From NCBI GenBank assembly GCA_027575765.1, contig JANBPT010000027.1:44707-108706 (forward strand): a DNA stretch of 64,000 nt, read 5' to 3'. Source of the stretch: Tieghemiomyces parasiticus. Lineage: Eukaryota; Kickxellomycota; Dimargaritomycetes; Dimargaritales; Dimargaritaceae. This document shows positions 21,923-34,223 of the stretch, in pieces; the stretch's first letter is position 1; every line of letters begins with the position of its first letter. Under the pieces are notes generated by a model. That model searched no databases. It was not told the DNA's origin and worked only from the letters and a program-made list of their open reading frames with translations. The translations under genes were made by a program, and so were the position numbers.

Positions 21923-24900
21923 GGTTCTGAGTACACAATTGGTGGATATTTGGACTGAGGTTTGGAGGGGTTGGTGACAAATACAATATTAATAAGTGGT
22001 CTTTCGTTATGAAGGTGCATAGAGCTCGGTACGGAAATCCCGGACTGTTGTCCATAGCTGGCTATTATATAGAGGCCCAGTGGCACGCTACCTTCCTAGA
22101 CGGCTCCTATCCATTCGTGTGTTGGGCGTTTAGCGTTATTAGGCCGTTCTACTGCGCTACACCCCCTTGGGCAGAGGGATCATCCGGTGGCGGAACGCCT
22201 CGGTTTTCCTTCAACACGTAGCTCGGTTAGATTAAACATAACCTTGTGACCCCCTCTAATGGCTTGCGATACACGGTCTCTCCCCCCCCCAGGGTTGAAT
22301 CTAACGTGTTACAACCCTGATCCGGAGAATCAATAAGCACTATAGAAGCCGCCTTCAAGGACCATGGCATACAGGGGTGACTTTGCGAAGGCCCAAAACC
22401 CCCCTATTCGTAGCCAAGTGAACCATGCCCTGGGAAGATCATTCCTGCAGCAATATGGACGTTATGCAGCGGCGATAGGCGACGCAAACTGCCCCCCCTG
22501 GGTGGTCTGCTTCTGCGAGTTGTAGCTACCACCCCCCCTCCCACTCATTGGACGATCCGGTGTTTAGCTGGACTCGGGGGAAAGGGATCATGACGGACTT
22601 AGCTATAGCCCAAAAGGCTCGGTAGAGACAACGGGCCAGTCTCCTATTGTGGATATCTCCATTCCCCTCTGCTGACACTTGCATGAAGCCTCGGACGCGG
22701 CCGACGTTAAACACTCCCAAGGACAATAATTGACATGGCCATACTCTGCCGGTCTCGAGGTACAATCGAGACTCCATCTTCATCAAGGATGCAGAAGGCG
22801 GTACAGTGATGACTTGGTGGCAGGGGGGGGGGTAATAGTCAATCGAGTAGGGTGTTGACACGACAGCTGTCTCGAGACGAGCTAAGCGGCGGATAGGATT
22901 TCACACCCTTGTCCGCTGCTATCTTGCCTAAGCAGTGTTTCAGACCCGCTGCTACCCCGAATGTGCCTTGGGTACGATTTATGCTGGTCTATGCGTGGTT
23001 CCTTTCCCCTTTCTAGACGAGCGCCATTCTCCCCCCCCCATCCCCTGCTAATTCATCTACCTATCCGTGCCTTGAGTCATGCACGTCATACGGTCATTGG
23101 CCAGAGATGGGCTACACATTTGGTCGGATAACCGACTCGTATATACCAACTCACCTTGCTGCCCATTACACCACAGCACTTCTCGGTTTGCCACCATTCC
23201 ATAACCAAGTAGCAAGAACTGCCTCTAAATTCGCCTAGGGACAACGGTCTCCTCGCTCAAGTAGCCGACCCTGTAAAATCTTATTACTCAGTGCGGTCCT
23301 ACTAGATTCTACCCAGCACCCCTCTACTACCTTCAGCTGCTCCGGAGGAGCCAAGTGAGGCCACCCTCGTTAGAAGACATCCTGCCCGCTCCATCAAGAG
23401 TTTGTCTCCTAACATTACATATTTTAGTACACCTGGTTGTGGTATACTTCGCCAGTGACAAATCTACTTCATGAGCTATAGCAAGTAATTATAGGTCCAA
23501 TCAGCCGCGTCCCGCGCGTACCTGACTTATGGCATTAGCTTTATCATTACAGGTAATTGCCATTTGTCTATAATAACAACTGCCCATAAAAGGCCCAAGT
23601 CATCAAATCATCATCAACGCCTAGCCAGAACACCGTGACGATCAATGTAAAATAAAGCAACTGTTTCGGCCTACTGATAGGGCAGGACAGTCAGTAAGAC
23701 TCACGGGTTAGAGCATTTAGGGTGTCGATGCCCAGGGACTGTAGCGGCCAATCCCCACGAAATAGACCGCATCACCTAGCTTCCGTTAGACGGTCTGTGT
23801 GTGGGCAATGTTTGCAGAGGGAGAGGCACGGCAGGGAATTGGTGGATAACATCGATGTCAGTCTGAACTCCCTGGACCACGAATATAGACGTGCGGGACT
23901 GCATAACTATACATGTGATAGCATGGCGAGGCTAGTGAGGGTGGCCGGTCCAACCGTCCACGCGCTCTCGCTCAGCACCTGCGGTCTAACGCTATCGCCC
24001 ACGTTGTGATAGGCTAAGGGGTTTGGCTTGGGGCAATGCGGAGTGGAAGGTAGAAAAGCTGTGCTACGAGGGCTGGCCCGGTTCCGATATGTCCTGTACC
24101 ATTACATTTACTATACGAGACACTACTAGGCGTTGCCCTGCCACCGGTGCTTGGGGCCCCTTGGTTTAATTTACAGAGGCCTCCGAGTGGCATTAGTACG
24201 TTCCCAGGGTGGAATTCTAAACGGTCGACGCAGGAAGTGGTAGCTCGATGGGCTGGACACCTAGGAGGGAATAGCCCCTCTTCCCCTCCAGAGTTCTGAA
24301 ATGGAGATCGAGTAGCAGTCGCGCTGATATGAGGTGCTTGGCCTATTAAGGGGCACTGAGGCAACCGAGTCGACCTGGTAGATTCCAGCTTCACTTCATG
24401 GCAAATTCGGCCGGTAGCAACGGGGTTGATTTACACGTCACCAGTATTGATGAGCTACTCTGAGGTGGCATCGAGTAGGATGGTCGAAAAGGTAGCCGGT
24501 GAATAAATGATGGTTGACGGTTATAACAAGGGGGTGCGCATAATGGGGCCTAGGGCTAATCAATAGGCTTTTTAATGGGAAGACAGCGCTGTAGCATGGC
24601 CCTGTAGGGTTCGCACGTATAATGTCTATAAGGATCCCAAGTCATAGACCCTATTACCGTGCCGAGGTTCCCTCCAGCCCGACAGTGGCATGGGGGGGGG
24701 CAACAATAATGGGCTAAACAATAGCAGTGGTGAGGTCATCAGAGGCATGGCGGGCGCACGACCGTGACGTGGCGATGCAAAGCCGAGAAAAGCACAGTCG
24801 TGGTAGGATGCCTCGGGTCGGTAAAGCAGTGAAGCATAGGGCGGCGCTGCACGTCAGTGAGAGCGTGAAGGTAGGGACAGAAAGTACCCGGTCGAGTATA

Positions 24901-25716
24901 CGGAGGTAATGGTGGACCAGCCACCCTGCACACGGTCTGCAGCGGATGATTGTACTATAATGGAGGCCTAAACGGCCACCTCGACCAACTAGTCTATCTT
25001 CTTCTAATTGAGCTCTACCAATTTGACCGAGTGCGGCCACGCCAGATGATAGTGATTAGAATACTCTTTTAAATGAAGTTGGTCGTCACTTCTGCATACT
25101 CCTAGCAGCCACCCCATTCGGGTTGCCATCCCCTTTCGACTATGACCTGCATCGACCACCTCCTTGAGGTTTTCGGCCCATGAGCTACCTTTCCAAATTG
25201 GTGACAGCCAGGCCTCCCCAGGAGCTTACCTTTCTCTACTCCCTTTGCGGCACCCGCCAGCCCAGCGTTATCGACAAGTCGTCCCTGGACATTGAGCAGC
25301 CGTTTAATTACCTAGGTAACGAGTCTGCCGAATTGCGTGTCGATAGTGATTCTGCCTCCCCTCACCCCTGACTTTCGAACCCTAACACTCCTCCCTATGG
25401 TGCATACCGATATACCGCCACTCCGCCACCTCTTTCGTCCCTCCCGACTTCCATGTCGCCACCATCGATTGGCTGATAGGATTTGCAACTAAAATGGTTT
25501 TTTTCCGATTTAAATAACCCGCTCCCTCCTCCCTTCAGTTAGGTTAGATAGTTATCTTTATCCTTTTAAGTGCCCTCATCTCCAAAGCACGTCTTACCCT
25601 GGCAGAATAATTTCCCATTGCAATCCGCCACATTATCTCTAACCTATCTTCCCCTCCGGAAAGGGAAAATTCGTATCACCCCCTTTCAAGGATTCGATTC
25701 TTGGCCTACAGTCACC
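21923..25716. other. Long spacer between divergent NRPS and STE14
   Basis: This is 3.8 kb with no recognisable gene and several C or G homopolymer runs (near 22280, 22505, 23030, 24693). Frames at 23722-24009, 24014-24394 and 24714-25040 resemble nothing. A 63-codon ATG frame at 25180-25371 is not recognisable either. Promoters for both genes should lie here; an A/T patch TTTAAATAA near 25509 precedes STE14 by 200 bases and is a possible core promoter. Confidence 0.4.
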
Positions 25717-27093
25717 ATGACCAGTATATTTGCCGAACTTACTCAGCTCCCTCGACCAACCAGCGAAATCTCGTCCGCCGGTGAATCCTGGGCAGTTAAC
25801 CAGGCCCCGACTGCCAAAGGGGAAAAGAAACCCACCGATAATTCCCTCTGGGCCATGTTTCGTCCCGCCGTTTCTCTGGGCGACGGTCGGCACACACCCC
25901 AGAACGTTTCCCTAACCAGCTTCCTCCTCGGCATTGGCCTGGGGGTTGGCTTCCTATGGACATGGTCCGCTCTATGTGCCGTCGTTATTCCGGAGGAGAC
26001 TAAGCCTGGTTTTAGCCAGGCCCTGCTCCGACTGGGCCCGTTCTTGCTGTTCCTGTCCCAATTCCATTACCTGGAGTACCTCATCACCTCCCTCTACAAC
26101 CCCAAAGCGCTGGGGTTTGACAGTAAGTTCTTGACACCGCGTGCGGTTATCTACATGATTTGAGTAACCCGGCCAGCCAACGTTATGTCCAGGTCAAGGT
26201 CGGCCACGTATTCCGCACCTCACTTTAATGTAGCTCCCATTGGACTCTTAGATTAACCCGGGAACACTTCACTGCCTTTGGCATTACACCATTTGACCAT
26301 GACCGTATTCACCTCAGCCTTCACCTTCACGATGGATGCTAATTATATCTACCTTAAGATGATGAGCATCATTTTGATTGAATTTCTCGTTGAGGCTTAC
26401 TTCGTACCGGAAATCAAAATGGGCCGGTGGAACTGGTTGGCGGGTAAGTCGACGGTAAACCATAATCGAATTGGTTTATGGCAAGCATTCTTTCCAATGG
26501 ATCCGGTAAATGTATAGCAGTACTGAACTAATATCCTCGTACCATCAACCATCTTTATTTTTGTCTCAGGTCTGACTCTGATGATCACCGGCCAGGCGAT
26601 CCGGACTCTGGCCATGGCAACAACTCAGCGTAACTTCAACCACTACGTTGCCACAGAGAAGGACCCTGACCACGTTCTTGTGACACATGGTATCTACAGG
26701 TAAATTCACAATCTGATCACCTTCGCATCTGGTTTCGAAAAAGTCCAACCCCAGCCGATCCCATCGCCAATTAGCCCATCTGCGTAGCAGGAATGGCTAC
26801 AACGTGCCGTGACTAAAATCTGTAACGGTTGTAAACTCTGATCACACTCTGCCGTCTATACCCCATACACCAGCTACGTACGTCACCCTTCCTACCTGGG
26901 CTATTGTGTTTGGTCTGTGGGTCTCCAAACCTGTTTGGCCAACCCCCTGTGCTTTTTGTTCTTTACGATCCAGATTTTCCGATTCTACCGAACTCGCATT
27001 ACTCACGAAGAGAAGGCCCTCATCCACATTTTTGGATCGGAATATGTCGAGTACCGAAAGAGGACTGCGGCTATCATTCCATTTATTTTCTAG
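25717..27093 (+). CDS. STE14: Protein-S-isoprenylcysteine O-methyltransferase, four exons
   Basis: This is the ER membrane enzyme that methylates the prenylated C-terminal cysteine of CaaX proteins, using S-adenosylmethionine. Exons are 25717-26122, 26318-26443, 26570-26699 and 26874-27093. Introns start GTAAGT, GTAAGT and GTAAAT, end in AG, and every junction keeps phase, giving 293 residues (yeast 239, human 284). Family signatures follow in order: FHYLEYL near residue 115, then FLVEAYFVPEIK, GQAIRTLAMATT, FNHYVATEKDPDHVLVTHGI, the hallmark YVRHPSYLGY, and a C-terminal EEKALIHIFGSEYVEYRKR. The segment after the first junction (DTFTFTMDANYIYL) is unusual for the family and depends on the 26317 acceptor, the only acceptor I found that restores frame. 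ATG 25717 has a strong context (CACCATGA). Confidence 0.93.
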
Positions 27094-27650
27094 AGCCATT
27101 CAGCCTGCAATGGTTCCCGCTGACTGCACCTTCTGCTGTCATTTGACAGGCTACATTACTGTGTCGCCAGTCAACTGTTTTCTTTTTTTTGCTATCTTTC
27201 GACGCTTGGTGGCGTCTTGCAGCCTCTCCATAAAGCACTTTGGAATTCCTGAAGACTTTGAATAGCCAATATTCTTTGCGGACTGTGTTTCACAATACCG
27301 CATAGGCGAGATAGGCTCCAATATTCAAACACGGGAGTTTATAAGATAGGCAGCCGTATCTCCTGAGCACAGCCATGCGGCCTTTGTTGATTACGTAACT
27401 GGCACGGTCCCCATGATCTTGTGGCCGGGTTTCCATCGTATGATACACACAGCCATGTCCTTGCTATGAGCCACGCACCTGGCTCTCGATCCAGGGCCTT
27501 GCACAACCAATGGTTAGCTGGCCAAAACAAGGGGTCTCCGGTGAATCTAATGCCTATTCACACGAATATGTGGCCTCGTTGCCGCCCCTGTGCTCTACTA
27601 GTATTAACAAGGTTGTCGGACGAGCGAGCGCATCTTCTGGCTACATCAAC
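27094..27650. other. Spacer downstream of STE14
   Basis: This contains the probable STE14 3' untranslated region and then unremarkable sequence up to the LTR. No feature was recognised. Confidence 0.4.
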
Positions 27651-27655
27651 ATAGA

Positions 27656-28200
27656 TGTGGTCGATTTAAATGCCTTCACAATGATAATCTCATTTAAGCA
27701 TTGGCTGATGTCGCATCCACGCCTCCGCGCACCCCATGTCATAGCTTGATACCAATCATTGATGGCCTACCTGTTTGGTAGTCTGCATTATTCGGACTTC
27801 ACGCTTTTATCCACATCCATTATCCCCCCTTCTTTACCTAATTTCCATCTATCCTTTTCGATGGGCGTTCAATCTTCCTGATCTTTGAATGTACCTTCCG
27901 CACTGGCGCCGCCGCCTCTTATCCTTCTAGGACCTTCCCCTTCTCTACCCTTGCTTTGGTGGCTGCCTAGCCGCCCTTCTAGTCATGCCGGCACCAGGTC
28001 CCGCCACGGCCTGTCGTCCTGAATTCCCCTAGTCCAGACTGGCTAGTTACTTGATTGATGCTGGCCATCATTCAAGTATACAAAGACCTAACGGTCGTCA
28101 CTAAATAAACGACAGAATATATCCAACAACAATACCCAACTCCCGTTCAAAGTTTAAGCTTGTTTTCCTTTTGTAGTTTAATACATTTAGGCCTACCACT
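27656..28200 (+). repeat. Solo LTR, subfamily B, copy 1
   Basis: This 545-bp element starts TGTGGTCGATTT and ends CCTACCACT, and is highly similar, inverted, to 58406-58945. Flanks are ATAGA (27651-27655) and ACAGA (28201-28205), four of five bases alike, consistent with a decayed 5-bp duplication. It contains a long hairpin at 28050-28076 and an AAATAAA signal near 28104. Its start (TGTGGT) and its hairpin region resemble subfamily A, so the two subfamilies are probably related. Confidence 0.83.
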
Positions 28201-28205
28201 ACAGA

Positions 28206-30431
28206 TGTGCATGTATTTAGGATACGTGTCGCCGTTGGTATCCAATCTACTACACCGTGGGCTTCCTACTCTCCCTTGGTAACCCGCTCGCCACTATGCA
28301 GTAGATGTTACCCCAATCCTTTTCACCGCGGCTAATTATTGCTCAGCTTTCTTGTAGCGTTATTTCATTAAATGCCCACTCACCAGGTAATTGTCCACCT
28401 GGCTCACATAGGTGGTGATGGTGGAGGGGGGAGGCTCGCGGATTTGCTGAGGTCCAGCGGATGAGGAGACACTGGACTTCAACTGGTGGATTTCGTCCGC
28501 CTCTCGTCGGTCACATGGTCCATGAGATGTACTGATTTGGATCAATGGTCCCCTGGATTGTCATCCAATGTTTCAACCAGTGCTTTGTAACTGACCCCAA
28601 GGGCCCAGTTTAGCTGGCGGCAGGAGGGAGAGTTATGACTTGGAATAGTGGTGGAGATTGCCCCACCATAATCCCTGCTTCTCCCTTGTTGATTGACCGC
28701 TGGACACACCTAGTGACGCAGTAAGGCACAGGTTATATGGTAATATTCCCACCGCAGCAATCGTTGAGAGAGCCGAACTGCTGTTATCTCAGGTTAACAG
28801 CCTGCCTTGTCAAAAGAGTCCCGGCTGGGTATCTTGACACAGGGAAAACTATTGACGCGCTGTGGTTGAAATGGTGCCCATCACTTTTACCGGCACCAAT
28901 ATGATCAACGAAAGGAAGACTCATAGTTAAAGGAACCAACATTCTTTTCTCATTTTACGAAGGCGCTCGCTTTACTCAGGTTGCGCCTTGCCCCTTAGTT
29001 TGAATTCGCTCCCATCGGCATCGGGTGGCTGCTGACGCTTCTGGATCCCGTCATCCGAAACTGGGGGGCCGGCCCTTAAACCAGTTCTCGCTGGTCTAAT
29101 TAGCTCCTAAACTGTCGACATTACAATCTACGACATTAGCAGTATCCAGGGGGGTGTTGACGCATGATCGGGTCCAATAGGAAGGTTTCATCGCGCACTT
29201 CTTGGTTGGTGAGCTATCCTAGCGCAGCACTGAAATTCTCTTTGTAAACGTTATCTTTCAGCTTACCATTTTGGACCATGAGGGAATGGCTCTTATCAAC
29301 CTTGAATCCGCCGGACTCCGCAATACCTATTGTGGAATCCCCGCGGATGCATTGGCGTACGACGGTATAGAGGGGGGCTACCAAATAGGTCACTTCATTG
29401 ACTCATCTAAACGTTAAATATCGGCTATAGCCTCAGCCGGGGGTCGGGAGGCGCTTCCGGTCACTCCCATAGCGCCACCCCTACCCGCCGGTTGATGGCA
29501 ATCTTACCCAACTCGGTCGTGCCGTGTTTCCCTCCCACAACTCCGTACCCGTGTTTCTCGACCAGTGAGTAGCGATGCGCCGTGTATCCACTTGGTATCT
29601 CCAGCTGTATGCGGCAAGATTGGGCCAGAGCCGCTCGGCGGTCAAACGATGGGAATGAAACAAGGGGCAGCTCAAACCCCGTCGAGGCCAGGCCCCTCCC
29701 GCCAAACTACATTGCTCGATCCGTTGAGAGGTACAACGGGGGTACCTAGGCCGGGTTGACACGGGCTGGCTGCGGATCCCCTTATGTGCGGCCCCTAAAA
29801 CGACGCACACTACAGTAGACAGTGGTGGGTGGCGAAATTCTACACGAATAGGTGTCAAAGGGAACCTGCGTCAAGACGACAAGGCATTGAGGGAATCAGG
29901 AAGACGAGGAAATGGGGGGAAGGGATAACGGTGGCGAGGGCCGTCCCCCACCCCACACGCGCCCGTTAGTTCCCGGTGTCCAGTGCATGCACACAGCACC
30001 TTCACTACCAACACCGCTGGTTGGATGCGTTGTTTACAGTGACTCTAGTTAGATCTGGCAAGACCACCTCGGCTACGGTAAATAGCTGGGGAAGCGTGAG
30101 GAGTAACCCGGCTGGTTGGCTAACCTACCTGTCGGTAGCTCTGATGGCGCTTAGGTTATAAAAGGCAGACCGCCCGCCCCTTCCCCAAGTAACGCAGAGC
30201 CCCCCCCCCCTTCTGCGATCTCCTTCGTTCCAGCGCGTACGATCACCCCGTTTCACTGTCATTCAACTGTTGCCACCCCCCTCCGGCTCCGACCTTTTCA
30301 AGTCTGTCAGGACCAATTCCGTTGTTTCCTCTCTCTTCACTTTCCTTTCTGCCCTCTCGCGCCAATTCGACCATTGGCCTTATCTGCGCCCTTCGGCCTT
30401 CCAAGCTAGTCTCGCCTGCCCCCACCTGGTG
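28206..30431. other. Spacer and 5' region of the ENA ATPase
   Basis: No gene was recognised in 28206-30100. Frames at 28360-28545 and 29481-29858 (minus strand) show no family resemblance. The last 280 bases contain a TATA box and a pyrimidine-rich leader typical of strongly expressed fungal genes. Confidence 0.45.
30157..30164 (+). promoter_or_regulatory. TATA box of the ENA ATPase gene
   Basis: TATAAAAG stands 268 bases before the chosen ATG and is followed by C/T-rich sequence (30180-30300) that fits a transcription start and leader. The position is inferred from sequence only. Confidence 0.55.
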
Positions 30432-33400
30432 ATGCATATCTTTTCTCGTCTTACCAAGCACACTCCGGACCCGCAGCTCCCACCCTACCACACCTTCCCC
30501 GTCGACGATGTTGTCCACTGCCTCGCTACCGACACTAACGCCGGCCTGAGCACCACTGTGGTCTCGGCCCGTCATGCCGAGCACGGTCTCAATCGTCTGC
30601 GCGACCAGGGCGGTGTCAATCCGTTCCGCGTGGCCTTCCGCCAGGTGGCCAACGCCATGACCCTGGTCCTCCTCGCCGCCCTGGTGCTCTCCTTTGTCGT
30701 CAAGGACTGGATCGAAGGCGGAGTGATCGCCTTCATCGTGGTCCTCAACGCCACCATCGGCTTCTTCCAGGAGTACCGCGCCGAGAAAACCATGGACGCC
30801 CTGCGTCGCATGGCCTCTCCAACCTCCCGCGTGGTCCGCGATGGTCGACTGGTCGCTATCCCCACCGAGGAACTTACCGTCGGCGACATCCTGGTTGTCG
30901 AACTGGGCGATGTCGTCGGCGCCGACTGTCGCCTGTTCGAGGTCTCCAACCTTGAGATTGATGAGGCTTTACTTACCGGGGAATCCCTGCCCGTGGCCAA
31001 GACCACCACGGCCCTCGACGACCCTGACGAGCCCCTGGGCGACCGTACCAACGTGGCCTTCGCCAGCACCACCGTCACCAAGGGCCGCGGGCGTGGCATC
31101 GTCACCGGCGTAGCCATGCAGTCCGAGATTGGCAAGATCGCCAAGACCCTGATGGCCACTGGCGAAACCCAGAAGACGCCGCTTCAGAAGGGTCTCGACC
31201 GGATGGCCTATTTTTTGTTTGGTCTGGCGTGCATCTTCGCGGTGGTCGTGTTCGCCGCCAACAAGTTCAGGGTGAGCAATGAGGTGGCCCTCTACGCCAT
31301 CGGATTGGGCATCGCCCTGATTCCCGAGGGCCTGATCGCCGTGGTCACTCTCACCATGGCGATTGGCGTGCGTCGCATGGCCAAGAACCGCGCCCTCGTG
31401 CGTAAACTCGCCGCCCTCGAGTCCCTAGGCTCCGTGACCAATATTTGTTCCGATAAGACCGGTACGCTCACCCAGTCCCGCATGGTCTTGCGTAGGGCCT
31501 GGCTACCCTCCTCCGGCAACTATAAAATCACCGGCCAGGGGTTTGTCCCCCGTGGCGATCTCCTGCACTTTGAGGTACCCCTAGTGTTCCCGGCTGGTGA
31601 TAATGGCGACGGCAACCAAGGTAATGAACCGCCGCGCAATATTCGGTTCGCCGATGAGGAAGTCCCGACACGCCGTATCGACCCAGCCGAACTCGACCCC
31701 GCTACCACCCAGTTCACCCTGGCCTCCGCCCTCTGCAATATGGCCGAACTCAAGCACGATAAGGCGACCAATGAATGGGGGAGCCAGGGCGACCCCACCG
31801 AGACCGCCCTCCAGGTGTTTGCCACCAAGCTGAACCTGGGCAGGCCCGTGCTTACCACCACCGCTGCCGACGGTACCCAGTCAGGCGGCGAGCCGGCCTT
31901 CACGCTGCTAGCCGAGTTCCCCTTCGACTCCTCGGTCAAGCGCATGAGCGTGGTATACCGCCTGGCACCGGCCGCCTTTGACCGCTACCCGGCACCCATC
32001 ACCACAGGCCTGGAGGCCACGATTGCCAATGACCCTTACACCCCGTCCATATCCTCACGCCACAGTCTCGACCTCCACGCCCCGTCTGTCCACGACAACC
32101 TGTCGCCCGGCCCGCGCGACGGACTGGGTGTTGCCTATCTAAAGGGCGCCACCGAGCGTGTACTGGAGTGCTGCACCCACATTTACCGCGACGGGGTCCG
32201 CCAGCGTCTACGTCCCACCCACCACGAGGCCATCGGCGCCCAGGTCGACGCCCTGGCCACCCAGGGTCTGCGCGTGCTCGCTCTAGCCTACCGTCCCTTG
32301 CCACTTCACGACCTGCCCGCCGATCCCACGAGCTGGATCCGCGAGGATCTGGACTGCAGCATGACCTTTTTGGGGCTCGCCGGTATCTACGACCCGCCGC
32401 GCCCGGAATCCTGGCCCAGCGTACAGGAGTGTTATGACGCTGGCATCACCGTCCACATGCTGACGGGCGACCACCCGGCCACCGCCGCGGCCATCGCCCG
32501 TGAGGTGGGGATCCTGCCCTCAGACCTTCCGCTCGAGTACGCCACCCGGCCCCTCAAGGTGACCGACACTTCCCCTGATACCGCGGTCGTAGCCATGGGC
32601 GGTGACCCGGAAAAGGCGAGCAACCAACTGGTTATGACCGCCCCTCAGTTTGACGCCCTCACCGACGAGGAAGTAGATGCCCTGGGCGAATTGCCCCACG
32701 TGATCGCACGGTGCAGCCCCGATACCAAGGTCAAGATGATCCAGGCCCTCCACCGCCGCCAGCGAATTGTGGCCATGACGGGTGACGGCGTCAACGACTC
32801 GCCAAGTCTCAAAATCGCCAACGTCGGTATTGCTATGGGCCTACAAGGTTCCGACGTGGCCAAGCAGGCCTCCCACATCGTCCTCACCGACGACAATTTT
32901 GCCACCATTGTGCGGGCCATCGCCGAGGGCCGCCGCATCTTCAACAATATCCAGCGGTTCGTCTGCCATATGGTATCGGGCAACACCGCCGAGGTTCTTC
33001 CACTCCTTATCGGCCTGGCCTTCATTGACGCCTCGGGTAGCTCGGTATTCCCGCTCTCCCCCGTCCAGATCCTCTTCAACAACTTGCTGACCAGCTCTCC
33101 CCCGGCCATGTCCCTCGGTATGGAACCCGGCGCCCGGGATTCGATGCGCCGTGCGCCCCGCCCGGTCCGTCACGGTATCTTCACCCGCGAGGTCATCTTC
33201 GATATTATTATCTACGGTGGCAGCATGGGCATCATTTGTCTGATGAATTTCGTCTTTGTCGTCTACACGTTCGGCGATGGCCAACTGGGAGAGAATTGTA
33301 ACAGCACCTATACAGAATCCTGCGATACGGTCTTCCGCGCCCGTGGGGCCTTGTTCGCCACCATGACGTTTCTCATCCTACTTCATGCCTACAACTGCCG

Positions 33401-33827
33401 CAGCCTACGTAACCCCCAGTGGTGGGGTTGGTGGACCCGCGCCAACCGTGCCGCCGGCGACGGGTTCTATAGTCGATTCTTGGCGAACCGTTATCTCGCC
33501 ATCACCACTTCCGTCGGAAGTCTCGTTGTATTCCCCACGTTGTACATCCCGACGGTGAACACCAAGGTGTTTAAGCACAAACCCATCAGCTGGGAATGGG
33601 GCATCGTGGCCCTATCCATCCTTGTGTTTATGGCTATCAGCGAAGTGTATAAGCTAATCAAGCGCCGCGTGATGAAGCCCGTGTTCTGTGATCCCGTCAT
33701 TCCCATCGCTCGTATGACCACTACCGTATCGGTCGAGCAGGAGGCCAGCGGCGATAAACTGATCTGGCTCAGCGGTAAGACCGTCAACCCTTACCAGGAG
33801 GTTGCCACCGACCAGGCCATTATTTAA
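30432..33827 (+). CDS. ENA1: ENA-type P-type Na+/K+-exporting ATPase (subfamily IID)
   Basis: This is a plasma-membrane or endomembrane cation pump for sodium or potassium efflux, in one exon of 1131 residues. The frame is open upstream, but ATG 30432 is the first ATG in it. P-type hallmarks are all present: TGES at residues 182-185 (dephosphorylation), IPEGL at 297-301 in the cation-binding helix M4, the phosphorylated Asp341 in DKTGTLT, and TGDGVND at 783-789 followed by SPSLKIANVGIAMG. The IPEGL and GDGVNDSPSLK variants and the M1-M2 sequence favour type IID (ENA) over SERCA (IIA) or PMCA. The N-terminal tail is short and hydrophilic; about ten membrane segments are expected, four before and six after the cytoplasmic catalytic core. 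Ion specificity cannot be read from sequence. The gene is convergent with PWP2 across the LTR pair. Confidence 0.95.
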   Translation: MHIFSRLTKHTPDPQLPPYHTFPVDDVVHCLATDTNAGLSTTVVSARHAEHGLNRLRDQGGVNPFRVAFRQVANAMTLVLLAALVLSFVVKDWIEGGVIAFIVVLNATIGFFQEYRAEKTMDALRRMASPTSRVVRDGRLVAIPTEELTVGDILVVELGDVVGADCRLFEVSNLEIDEALLTGESLPVAKTTTALDDPDEPLGDRTNVAFASTTVTKGRGRGIVTGVAMQSEIGKIAKTLMATGETQKTPLQKGLDRMAYFLFGLACIFAVVVFAANKFRVSNEVALYAIGLGIALIPEGLIAVVTLTMAIGVRRMAKNRALVRKLAALESLGSVTNICSDKTGTLTQSRMVLRRAWLPSSGNYKITGQGFVPRGDLLHFEVPLVFPAGDNGDGNQGNEPPRNIRFADEEVPTRRIDPAELDPATTQFTLASALCNMAELKHDKATNEWGSQGDPTETALQVFATKLNLGRPVLTTTAADGTQSGGEPAFTLLAEFPFDSSVKRMSVVYRLAPAAFDRYPAPITTGLEATIANDPYTPSISSRHSLDLHAPSVHDNLSPGPRDGLGVAYLKGATERVLECCTHIYRDGVRQRLRPTHHEAIGAQVDALATQGLRVLALAYRPLPLHDLPADPTSWIREDLDCSMTFLGLAGIYDPPRPESWPSVQECYDAGITVHMLTGDHPATAAAIAREVGILPSDLPLEYATRPLKVTDTSPDTAVVAMGGDPEKASNQLVMTAPQFDALTDEEVDALGELPHVIARCSPDTKVKMIQALHRRQRIVAMTGDGVNDSPSLKIANVGIAMGLQGSDVAKQASHIVLTDDNFATIVRAIAEGRRIFNNIQRFVCHMVSGNTAEVLPLLIGLAFIDASGSSVFPLSPVQILFNNLLTSSPPAMSLGMEPGARDSMRRAPRPVRHGIFTREVIFDIIIYGGSMGIICLMNFVFVVYTFGDGQLGENCNSTYTESCDTVFRARGALFATMTFLILLHAYNCRSLRNPQWWGWWTRANRAAGDGFYSRFLANRYLAITTSVGSLVVFPTLYIPTVNTKVFKHKPISWEWGIVALSILVFMAISEVYKLIKRRVMKPVFCDPVIPIARMTTTVSVEQEASGDKLIWLSGKTVNPYQEVATDQAII

Positions 33828-34223
33828 ATTACTGTATCCTGGATCCCTTCGCTCTCGGACATGACTACAAGCTTGAACCTGACTTACGGTGAATATATAG
33901 TCCCGAATCAAAACCCTCAAACTATAAATCAGTACTGCGATGTGGACACAGCCGAAGAACGTGTGAGGAATGCGGCATCTATTCAGGTTAATTCGATACA
34001 AGCGATGAGAAAGTGAAGTAGTGTATAAATGAGGACACCGGCCAACGACAATGGCATGATCCGAAGGCCTGGGATGCCTAGATTAGCCTTTTTTTACCGC
34101 GCTAGGCGAATACCGGAAGACCTCCAACATCACTCACGTCCTAAAACCCCCATGTGCCCTACTGTCTACGTGACCGACCTCCCCATAAGTAGGTATCGAA
34201 AATAGTTAGGAGCATAGGGTCAG
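33828..34223. other. 3' flank of the ENA gene
   Basis: This is the probable 3' untranslated region and spacer up to the first LTR fragment. Nothing else was seen. Confidence 0.4.

Noticed and set aside
25180..25371. 63-codon ATG frame upstream of STE14
   Set aside because: It has no recognisable motif, weak start context and no conserved partner in the window; reported only as part of the spacer.
28360..28545. Minus-strand frame next to the LTR that might be a retroelement gag remnant
   Set aside because: There is no zinc knuckle, protease or polymerase motif, and nothing similar next to the other LTR copies.
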